From the NCBI GenBank assembly GCA_963666475.2, contig OY762821.2, forward strand, positions 558,001 through 622,000: 64,000 nucleotides of DNA. Reading direction: 5' to 3'. Numbering within the stretch: the first letter of the stretch is position 1; every line of letters begins with the position of its first letter. Made by a program: the position numbers and the translations under genes. Shown one piece after another: positions 34,440-42,004 of this stretch. The notes under the pieces were generated by a model, which made no database searches, was not told the DNA's origin, and was given only the letters and a program-made list of their open reading frames with translations. Origin of the DNA: JBFHIZ01 sp963666475 (GTDB taxonomy: Bacteria > Bacillota > Clostridia > Lachnospirales > Lachnospiraceae).

Positions 34440-35936
34440 ATGATTATGTATCAAAATATCGCGATAGAAGAACAGGTATCAAGTTGTTTGTTATGTCATG
34501 AAGCAGCATGTACAGCAGCGTGTAAAAAAGGAGTTCCAGTAGAGAAGGTCCTAAGAGCGCTTCGTTTTGAAAATAAAGAAGGAGCACGCGCATTGCTTGG
34601 AGAAACACTTCCTTGTAAAAACTGCGAAACGAAGGATTGCAAAGTACAGTGTGTACGAAGTAAAATCGATTTCCCAGTAGAAATCCCGTTTCTTATGGAA
34701 CAAACTTTTCAATATGAACCATCGGAAATTAAAACAGTAGATTTAACAAGCGATTTATGTGGAATTACTTGTGAGAATCCGTTCTTTTTATCATCATCCG
34801 TTGTTGCGAATAATTATGAAATGGTAGCAAAAGCATTTGACATGGGATGGGCAGGTGTTGCTTTTAAGACAATTGGCATGTTTGTGCCAGAAGAAGTTTC
34901 GCCGAGATTTGATCATTTGAAACGTGAGGGAGAACCTTTTGTTGGATTCAAGAATATTGAGCAGATATCAGAACATACATTAGAAGAGAATCTTGAGTTC
35001 TTCACAAAACTTAAGAAGGATTATCCAACGAAAATCATTATTGCGTCTATTATGGGGCGAAATGTTGATGAATGGGAGAAGCTTGCTAGTTTAGTTGAAA
35101 AAGCAGGGGCGGATGTAATTGAATGTAACTTTTCATGTCCGCATATGACTGGTAAAAATTTGGGGAGTGATGTGGGAACAGATCCTGAAATGGTCGCTTC
35201 TTTTACTGCAGCAGTAAAGAGGGGAAGTAAACTTCCAATTCTTGCCAAAATGACACCAAATATCACAAACATGGAGATTCCTGCAATTGCAGCAGTTGAA
35301 GCAGGGGCAGATGGATTAGCAGCAATCAATACCATAAAGAGCTTGATGAATATTCAAGCAGATACCTTTGTGTCAGGGCCAAATGTGGAAGGTAAATCAG
35401 CAGTTGGAGGTTACTCTGGAAAAGCAGTCAAACCAATTGCTCTGCGATTTATTCATGATATGAAATCACATGAAAAATTGAAAGAAATACCAGTAAGTGG
35501 AATGGGAGGAATTGAAACATGGAAAGATGCATTAGAATTTATCTTGCTTGGTTGTTCAACAGTCCAGATTACAACTGCGGTGATGCAGTATGGTTATCGA
35601 ATTATCGATGATCTAATCGAAGGATTAACCTCTTATATGTCCAAGAATGAAATACAAAGTGTCCGTGAATTATTAGGAAAAGCGATGACTAAAATTGTTC
35701 CAGCGGAAGAGTTGAATCGTAATACGATTTGCTTTCCCAAATTCAATCGAGAGGCTTGTGTAAGCTGTGGAAGATGCTATCTATCATGTTATGACGGTGG
35801 TCATCAGGCTCTTACAAGACTGGAAGATGGAAAACCAAAAATGGATGCAAAGAAATGTGTTGGATGTCATCTTTGCTTGACCGTTTGTCCTGCGGGCGCA
35901 ATTATACCTGGAAAACGTGTAGCAAAAATAGGGTAG
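34440..35936 (+). CDS. preA: Dihydropyrimidine dehydrogenase, catalytic subunit with added N-terminal Fe-S domain
   Basis: A 498-residue protein. Residues 10-75 are Cys-rich ('CLLCHEAACTAAC', 'CKNCETKDC') like the first Fe-S domain of mammalian DPD or PreT. Then comes the FMN barrel ('VIECNFSCPHMTGKNLG') and a C-terminal pair of 4Fe-4S motifs ('CVSCGRCYLSC', 'CVGCHLCLTVC'). E. coli PreA (about 411 residues) lacks the N-terminal part. No FAD/NAD(P)H reductase domain or PreT gene is here, so the electron donor is open. The mammalian catalytic Cys lies in a loop ending 'LACGQDPE'; here that loop reads 'LGSDVGTDPE', without Cys. It reduces uracil or thymine. Confidence 0.9.
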   Translation: MIMYQNIAIEEQVSSCLLCHEAACTAACKKGVPVEKVLRALRFENKEGARALLGETLPCKNCETKDCKVQCVRSKIDFPVEIPFLMEQTFQYEPSEIKTVDLTSDLCGITCENPFFLSSSVVANNYEMVAKAFDMGWAGVAFKTIGMFVPEEVSPRFDHLKREGEPFVGFKNIEQISEHTLEENLEFFTKLKKDYPTKIIIASIMGRNVDEWEKLASLVEKAGADVIECNFSCPHMTGKNLGSDVGTDPEMVASFTAAVKRGSKLPILAKMTPNITNMEIPAIAAVEAGADGLAAINTIKSLMNIQADTFVSGPNVEGKSAVGGYSGKAVKPIALRFIHDMKSHEKLKEIPVSGMGGIETWKDALEFILLGCSTVQITTAVMQYGYRIIDDLIEGLTSYMSKNEIQSVRELLGKAMTKIVPAEELNRNTICFPKFNREACVSCGRCYLSCYDGGHQALTRLEDGKPKMDAKKCVGCHLCLTVCPAGAIIPGKRVAKIG

Positions 35937-35983
35937 AATTTAATAAATACCTAGAAAAAAAGCATAAAATAGGAGGAATTACC

Positions 35984-37246
35984 ATGTATGAATGTAGTTT
36001 AGAGAGAATGACCGATAAGATTAAAACCATGAGCACGTTTGGAGACGCTGGACATGGTGGAATCACAAGATATACCTTGTCACAGGAAGATATTATGGCA
36101 AGAAATGAATTTATTAAAAGAATGGAAGCGATTGGTGCAGTGATTGAAGTGGACGATGTGGCAAACGTATATGCAACGCTTCCGGGAAGTGAACCAGATG
36201 CAAAAAGAATTGTTATGGGTTCACATAGTGATTCTGTAAAAAATGGAGGAAATTATGACGGAATCTTGGGCGTGATGTCTGCAATGGAGGTCTTAGAAAC
36301 GGTAGCAGATTTGAAGATTCCACACAAACATCCCCTTACAGCGATGATCTGGACGAACGAGGAAGGTTCCTTGTATCCACCAGCAATGATGGTGTCAGGA
36401 GTTATCTGTTATGATTATTTGCCTGAATCAATTCGTGAAAAATTTAAATATGAAGATATGATGGACTCAAAAAGCATTCTTGATAAAGTAAGTACTTTTG
36501 GAGAAGCATTAAAGGCATCAGGATTCCAAGGAGAAAAGAAATATCGCTTAACTCCAGAAAATTATAAGTATATGTTTGAAATACATATTGAACAAGGACC
36601 TATTCTTGAAGATGCAGGTAATGCGATTGGAGTTGTAGATTGTGTACTAGGAATGTTTGATTATCGTGTGAAATTTTATGGTCAAACAACACACGCAGGT
36701 ACATTTCCAATGCCAAAACGTCAGGACGCATTTTTGGCAGCTTCACAGGCACTGGTTTATCTTCATGAAGAAATTGATAAACTGGGATATCCAGAGCTTG
36801 TCTACACTACAGGAGAAGTGGTATGTCACCCATGTGTTCATACTTGCGTACCGGATTATTTTGACTTCTCATTTGATTCAAGACACGAAGACCCAGAAGT
36901 ATTGGAAAAGGTTCTTGCAATTGTGAAAAGTTGTGCAGAAAGAGAGTGGGCTGGATGTAAATGCACGGTAGAAAAGGCTTGGAATCGTGATACGGTATAC
37001 TTTGATAAAAACCTTGTTTCTTACGTGAAAGAAGCTGCAGAAGAATCTGGAATCTCACATCAAATGATCCATTCTGGAGCTGGACATGATGCGCAGTTTG
37101 CAGCATATATGCTACCAACAACAATGATTTTCGTACAGTCGAAAGATGGTCTGTCACATTGCGAACCAGAATATTCGTCTCCTGAGCATTGTACTGATGG
37201 AGCTACAATTCTTCTGAATGCAGTATTAAAAGCAGACGCAGAGTAG
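35984..37246 (+). CDS. N-carbamoyl-beta-alanine amidohydrolase (M20 hydantoinase/carbamoylase family)
   Basis: A 420-residue metal-dependent amidase of the beta-ureidopropionase/allantoate amidohydrolase family. Zinc ligands are visible in 'GSHSDSVKNGGNYDG', 'WTNEEGS' and 'HIEQGPILED', and late in the protein 'GAGHDAQ'. The frame is open from 35855, overlapping preA, but ATG 35984 follows a strong AGGAGG site. It splits N-carbamoyl-beta-alanine into beta-alanine, CO2 and ammonia, completing the three-step pathway of this operon. Confidence 0.92.
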   Translation: MYECSLERMTDKIKTMSTFGDAGHGGITRYTLSQEDIMARNEFIKRMEAIGAVIEVDDVANVYATLPGSEPDAKRIVMGSHSDSVKNGGNYDGILGVMSAMEVLETVADLKIPHKHPLTAMIWTNEEGSLYPPAMMVSGVICYDYLPESIREKFKYEDMMDSKSILDKVSTFGEALKASGFQGEKKYRLTPENYKYMFEIHIEQGPILEDAGNAIGVVDCVLGMFDYRVKFYGQTTHAGTFPMPKRQDAFLAASQALVYLHEEIDKLGYPELVYTTGEVVCHPCVHTCVPDYFDFSFDSRHEDPEVLEKVLAIVKSCAEREWAGCKCTVEKAWNRDTVYFDKNLVSYVKEAAEESGISHQMIHSGAGHDAQFAAYMLPTTMIFVQSKDGLSHCEPEYSSPEHCTDGATILLNAVLKADAE

Positions 37247-37263
37247 GAAAGGGGTGCACCCAT

Positions 37264-37893
37264 ATGAAGAATTATATCATTACGATTGCACGTGGATTTG
37301 GTAGTGGAGGATGCGAAATCGCATCCAAATTATCAGAAGAATTGGGAATTCCATACTATGATAGACAACTTCTCGCAATGGCTTCTGAACAAAGTGGAAT
37401 TGATGAAAGTCTTTTCGTAGAAGTAGATGAAAAATTAAGAGGAACCCACTTGACCTCATTATTGGCAAAGGTTCCAAATACTGAAGTGATCGAACCACGT
37501 GAAAAGAAATTTGTATCAGATATAAACTTGTATAATATTCAGGCACAGATTATTAGTGAGCTGGCAAAAACAGAGACCTGCATTGTTATTGGAAAATGTG
37601 CGGACTACATTCTTCGCCACTATGACAATGTAATTAGTATTTACATAGAAGCAAATCGAAAAGCATGTGTAGAATCCATTATGGAAAAAATGTATGTATC
37701 GGAAGCGAGAGCAAATCATTTGATTAAAATGACAGACAAGTATCGCGCCAGCTACTATAAATACTATACAGGAGGTCGTGATTGGACAAATCCGACGAAT
37801 TATGACATGACATTAAATAGTGCCAGAATCGGAAAAGACAAATGCGTAAAGGTGATTAAAGATTATATTCAGACAAAATTTTCTGAAGAATAA
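37264..37893 (+). CDS. Cytidylate kinase-like protein
   Basis: A 209-residue P-loop protein of the cytidylate kinase-like family. The N-terminal 'ITIARGFGSGGCEIASKLSEEL' (trimmed here to its key part GFGSGG) replaces the classical GxxGxGK, and 'IGKCADYIL' follows further on. It lies 17 bases after the amidase gene and 18 bases before a PucR-type regulator. Proteins of this family are widespread in Clostridia and their substrate is usually unknown. A role in nucleotide salvage or sensing linked to pyrimidine breakdown is suggested only by position. Confidence 0.8.
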   Translation: MKNYIITIARGFGSGGCEIASKLSEELGIPYYDRQLLAMASEQSGIDESLFVEVDEKLRGTHLTSLLAKVPNTEVIEPREKKFVSDINLYNIQAQIISELAKTETCIVIGKCADYILRHYDNVISIYIEANRKACVESIMEKMYVSEARANHLIKMTDKYRASYYKYYTGGRDWTNPTNYDMTLNSARIGKDKCVKVIKDYIQTKFSEE

Positions 37894-37911
37894 AGTAAAG
37901 TAGGTGATTGG

Positions 37912-39084
37912 ATGTCAATAACATTGCAAAAACTATGTGAAGAATCAAACTATTTATATGGAATGCGCGTTCTTGCAGGTGAAGTAGGAATGAATAGCGT
38001 AGTGCAGTGGGTACATACAATTGAAGAGGAAGAAGCTTGCTCATTTTTGCATGGCGGGGAATTAATATTTACAACAGGTATTGCTCAAAAAGGTGACGAA
38101 TGGATTTTGTCATTCGTAAAAAAGTTAAAATCTAGAAAAGTAAGTGGACTTGTTTTGAATTATGGTCCATACTTAAATCAGGTTTCTCCAGAAGTGATCA
38201 AATATTGCGAAGAGGTGAATTTTCCGTTACTGGAAGTGCCGTGGAAGACCAGACTTGTTGATATGACTAGAGATTTTTGTAATCAGATTATTAAAGCAGA
38301 ACGTCAAGAAGACGAAATTGGCGAAGCCTTTCGAAATCTAATTCGATATCCGTATGAAGCGGAACAATATTTGGAAACTCTAAAAGAAAATCAATTTGAA
38401 AAAAATGGAAGATACTGCGTGATTGGTGCGACCTTTGAATATGAAGAAGAACGAGAAGGTCTGAAACAAATGGATTTACATATTCGACTGGAACTGGATC
38501 TTATTTTTCAGTCAAATAAAGGCCAGTATACCTATTATGTAACAGATGATTCAGAAAATAAGCTCGTAGTAATTCTGAATGATTTTACGAGTGATCAAGT
38601 TCGTATGGTTGTCGACAATTTACAGGATTTTGGAATTCAAAGTGGATATTTTAAAACCTTTTATATTGCGGTATCAAGTAACCAGTATGGAATTCAAAAC
38701 ATCTCGAAAAATTACAATATCATTCAAATGGTAGGGAAGTTGGCGAGAACGCAAAAACGTTCACCTCTTTATTATGATGAGTTTGGCATCGAAAAACTAT
38801 TATTTTCCATCCCAGAAAGAGATATCTTAGAGAGTTATTACGTTTCTGCTTTGGGAGTATTGGAACGTTTTGATCAGAAAAATGATACGGGATATATGGA
38901 GATGCTTCAGAAATATATTATTTCTGATGGTAGTGTTCAAAAAGTTGCAGAGGAATCTGGAATTCATAGAAATACGGTGAATTATCAGATTGGAAAAATA
39001 AAGAAAATACTAGGCAATGAGTTATGTAGTTGGCAGGACAAAGTTCAAGTCATGTTGGCGTTACAGATTAAAGAAATATTATAA
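37912..39084 (+). CDS. PucR-family transcriptional regulator of the pyrimidine operon
   Basis: A 390-residue regulator with an N-terminal PucR domain ('EEEEACSFLHGGELIFTTG'), a middle region and a C-terminal helix-turn-helix ('VAEESGIHRNTVNYQIGKI'). It is of the same type and length as the regulator at 12221. As it lies inside the operon, between the kinase-like and alcohol dehydrogenase genes, it likely senses a pathway intermediate. With the GntR-type protein upstream the operon has two dedicated regulators. Confidence 0.88.
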   Translation: MSITLQKLCEESNYLYGMRVLAGEVGMNSVVQWVHTIEEEEACSFLHGGELIFTTGIAQKGDEWILSFVKKLKSRKVSGLVLNYGPYLNQVSPEVIKYCEEVNFPLLEVPWKTRLVDMTRDFCNQIIKAERQEDEIGEAFRNLIRYPYEAEQYLETLKENQFEKNGRYCVIGATFEYEEEREGLKQMDLHIRLELDLIFQSNKGQYTYYVTDDSENKLVVILNDFTSDQVRMVVDNLQDFGIQSGYFKTFYIAVSSNQYGIQNISKNYNIIQMVGKLARTQKRSPLYYDEFGIEKLLFSIPERDILESYYVSALGVLERFDQKNDTGYMEMLQKYIISDGSVQKVAEESGIHRNTVNYQIGKIKKILGNELCSWQDKVQVMLALQIKEIL

Positions 39085-39116
39085 AAATTAAAAGTAAGGT
39101 GTTATGGAGGCAAGAA

Positions 39117-40268
39117 ATGGCAGTATTTAAGATTCCGGAATATGTATTTATAGGAGAAAATTCATTAATACAAGCAAAAGACAAGATCGCATTATGTGGA
39201 AAGAATCCATTGATTGTTACTGGGAAGCATGTTGTAAAGTCAGAAATGATGAAAAAACTGATTGAGGCATTGACAGAGTGCGAAATGACTTATGTGGTTT
39301 TTGATGACATTACCGGAGAACCAACGGATCGAATGATTGAAGAAGGAAAATCTGTTTATTTAGAAAATGGATGTGATTTCCTCATTGGAATCGGTGGTGG
39401 AAGCCCTTTGGATTCAGCAAAAGCAATTGCTTTAATGACAACATATGATGGGGTAATTTCAGATTTTGCAGGGAAAATGATTGACAGAGAAGTGCCGGCT
39501 GTTGTTGCAATCCCAACGACTGCAGGAACCGGATCAGAAGCTACAAAATTTACTGTAATTACGGATGAGAAAACGGATGTAAAAATGCTGTTAAAAGGAG
39601 ACTGTTTGCTTCCTAAAATTGCAATTGTGGACGAAGGGTATACGGTTTCTGCGCCGAAATCAATTACGGCATCAACTGGACTGGATGCGTTGACACATGC
39701 AGTCGAAGCATATACCTCAAAATTAGCATCACCGCTAACAGATGCATCCGCAATTAGTTCTGTTAAAAGAATCATGAAGTATTTGCCAAACGCATATATG
39801 GATGGAAACGATTTAGAAGCGAGAAAAGAAATGGCAATCGCAGCACTCGAGGCAGGTATTTGTATTAACAATTCTAGCGTAACTTTAGTACATGGAATGA
39901 GTCGTCCAATCGGCGCACTTTTTCATGTGCCTCATGGTCTGTCCAATGCCATGCTTTTAAATAAATGTTTATCCTTTGCTATGGATGGGGCGTTGGAACG
40001 ATTTGCAAACTTGGGAAGAGAAACGGGTGTTGCGACTAGTAGCGATAGCGATATGCAGGCGGCTGAAAAGTTCATGAAGAGTATGGAAATTTTATGTGAA
40101 ATATGTGAAGTTCCATCACTAAAAGCATACGGGGTGAATATGGAGAAATTTGAAAAAATGATTGAAAAGATGGCGACGGATGCAGTTGCAAGCGGAAGCC
40201 CTGGAAACACTAGAAAAAATGTGACGGTTGAGGATTGTAAAGAAATTTACAGACAATTAATCGTATAA
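39117..40268 (+). CDS. Iron-containing alcohol dehydrogenase, probable malonate semialdehyde reductase
   Basis: A 383-residue group III alcohol dehydrogenase with 'IGIGGGSPLDSAKAIA', 'PTTAGTGSEATKF', 'DALTHAVEAYTSK' and 'LFHVPHGLSNAML', which include the metal ligands. The frame opens at 39099, but GGAGG at 39106-39110 fits ATG 39117. As last enzyme gene of the pyrimidine operon it should reduce malonate semialdehyde to 3-hydroxypropionate (the PydE step), regenerating NAD(P). Other short aldehydes are possible substrates. A terminator follows. Confidence 0.87.
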   Translation: MAVFKIPEYVFIGENSLIQAKDKIALCGKNPLIVTGKHVVKSEMMKKLIEALTECEMTYVVFDDITGEPTDRMIEEGKSVYLENGCDFLIGIGGGSPLDSAKAIALMTTYDGVISDFAGKMIDREVPAVVAIPTTAGTGSEATKFTVITDEKTDVKMLLKGDCLLPKIAIVDEGYTVSAPKSITASTGLDALTHAVEAYTSKLASPLTDASAISSVKRIMKYLPNAYMDGNDLEARKEMAIAALEAGICINNSSVTLVHGMSRPIGALFHVPHGLSNAMLLNKCLSFAMDGALERFANLGRETGVATSSDSDMQAAEKFMKSMEILCEICEVPSLKAYGVNMEKFEKMIEKMATDAVASGSPGNTRKNVTVEDCKEIYRQLIV

Positions 40269-40274
40269 ATACAG

Positions 40275-40316
40275 AAAAAGAGGCCGAAAATCATGAGATT
40301 TTTGGTCTCTTTTTTG
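40275..40316 (+). terminator. Intrinsic terminator of the pyrimidine operon
   Basis: An 18-bp stem (AAAAAGAGGCCGAAAATC with its mirror GATTTTTGGTCTCTTTTT, two G-U pairs) has a four-base loop and a T tail, 6 bases after the last stop. Confidence 0.85.
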
Positions 40317-40407
40317 TATATGTAAATATTTGACGAATTAAGATTGCTAATCTGAGAGAATTATGAATATAATGAATTAAATAGTATATATAAGAAGGAG
40401 AACATCC

Positions 40408-41597
40408 ATGTTACAACTTTTATTAGCAATTATATATCTCGCGTTTATCAGCCTTGGGTTGCCAGATTCGTTGCTTGGTGCGGTATGGCCATCGATGTAT
40501 CAGGAATTCGGTGTTCCATTGTCTTATGCGGGCGTGATTTCGATGATTATCGCAGCAGGAACAATTCTTTCCAGTCTTCAGAGTGATCGATTGACGAGGC
40601 GATTTGGCACTGGAAAAGTGACAACCATGAGTGTCATGATGACAGCCGTTGCATTGTTTGGGTTTTCGATTTCTCATTCTTTTTTTGCGCTCTGTATTTG
40701 GGCAATCCCATATGGGCTGGGTGCAGGAAGCGTAGACGCATCTCTCAATAATTATGTTGCAGTACATTATAAAAGCAGACATATGAGCTGGTTACATTGC
40801 ATGTGGGGCGTAGGTGCGACAGCAGGACCATATATTATGGGAATAGCTTTAACAAATGGCCAGGGGTGGAATATCGGATTTCGCTATATTTCTATGATAC
40901 AAATCGTGTTGACGGCAGTCCTTTTTATTTCATTGCCATTATGGAAATACAAAAAGGGTAATCTGGTGGAAAATGGTCAGGCAATAGATTTGGACGCACA
41001 CCATGGTCATCTGACATTAAAAGAAATTCTTCAAATAACAGGTGTCAAAGAAGTAGTGATCTATTTCTTTGGTTATTGTGCGTTAGAACAAGCAACTGGA
41101 CTTTGGGCAAGTAGTTATCTAAGTTTATATAAGGGGGTGTCGGTAGAACGGGCAGCGAGCTTTGCGAGCTTGTTCTATCTTGGAATCACAATCGGGCGAG
41201 CGATTAGTGGATTTGTGACCATGAAATTAAATGATCGACAGATGATGCGTCTTGGAGAAGGTATTGTTTTTGTTGGAATACTATTTATCGTTCTTCCGAT
41301 GGGACAGGTGATGTCTCTTGTAGGATTTGTTTTAATTGGGTTTGGATGTGCGCCAATTTATCCATGTGTTATACTATACATTCTACACCTGACCACTTCG
41401 GGGTACACCGTTCACAAGCAATCATTGGCGTGCAAATGGCGAGTGCATATGTTGGAACCATGGTTATGCCACCTTTGTTTGGGGTAATTGCGACATACAT
41501 TGGAATTTATTCTCTTCCATTTTTTCTTTTTGCAATTTTAGTGTTGATGATTATTTTGCGTGAAAGACTAGAAAAAAAAGTGCCAATTATAAAATAA
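40408..41597 (+). pseudogene. MFS transporter broken by a 5-bp tandem duplication
   Basis: The first frame (40408-41487) gives about 320 residues of a 12-segment major facilitator ('GLPDSLLGAVWPSMYQEFG' at the start) and then leaves the family sequence. The second frame continues it with 'HSTPDHFGVHRSQAIIG' to the end at 41597. Between them TATAC is present twice in tandem (41370-41379). Removing one copy gives '...APIYPCVIHSTPDHFG...', the expected sequence. The protein would resemble fucose-permease-like or unknown-substrate MFS carriers. As it stands the last two or three membrane segments are lost. Since the change is not in a homopolymer, it looks like a true mutation or a reversible repeat. 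Confidence 0.88.
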
Positions 41598-41650
41598 TAT
41601 AATATTTCCTATTGACAAACTACTAAAAATATTATAAATTGTAATCTGTG

Positions 41651-41666
41651 GTAAGCAATTGCTAAC
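41651..41666. promoter_or_regulatory. Palindrome upstream of feoA (site 1)
   Basis: GTAAGC-AATT-GCTAAC, with a perfect 10-bp core, lies 47 bases before feoA, after a possible promoter (TTGACA at 41612-41617, TATAAA at 41633-41638). It shares its half-site with site 2 at 41961. Confidence 0.5.
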
Positions 41667-41712
41667 AGTTGTTGCCCTTTGATAATTATGTGATTTCGGA
41701 TAGGAGGTCCTT

Positions 41713-41925
41713 ATGAGTTTGTTAGAAGTAGAAGAAGGAAAAGAATATATTGTAAAGGATATTATTACGGATGACGAAGAGTTGGATGCCTTTCTTTTTT
41801 CGCTTGGATGTTATAGTGGAGAACCGATTACAGTAATCACACAAAAAAAGAGTGGATGTGTAGTGTCAATCAAAGATGCGAGATACAATATGGATCGAAA
41901 TCTTTGTGCAGCAATTACTATATAA
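41713..41925 (+). CDS. feoA: Ferrous iron transport protein A
   Basis: A 70-residue SH3-like protein of the FeoA family, with 'EGKEYIVKDI', 'FLFSLGCYSGEPITV' and a C-terminal strand 'DARYNMDRNLCAAI'. It is thought to support FeoB at the cytoplasmic membrane face. It starts behind an AGGAGG site and is followed 79 bases later by feoB. Confidence 0.92.
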   Translation: MSLLEVEEGKEYIVKDIITDDEELDAFLFSLGCYSGEPITVITQKKSGCVVSIKDARYNMDRNLCAAITI

Positions 41926-41960
41926 CAGTGAAGCAATTCACTGTTTTTAAAACATAATAA

Positions 41961-41976
41961 GTTAGCAGAAGCTAAC
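41961..41976. promoter_or_regulatory. Palindrome between feoA and feoB (site 2)
   Basis: GTTAGC-AGAA-GCTAAC is a perfect 6-bp inverted repeat with the same length and half-site as site 1. The half-site GTTAGC recalls operators of DtxR/IdeR-type iron repressors more than a Fur box. Confidence 0.5.
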
Positions 41977-42004
41977 ACAAGACATGAAAGGACAGGACAA
42001 CTAA

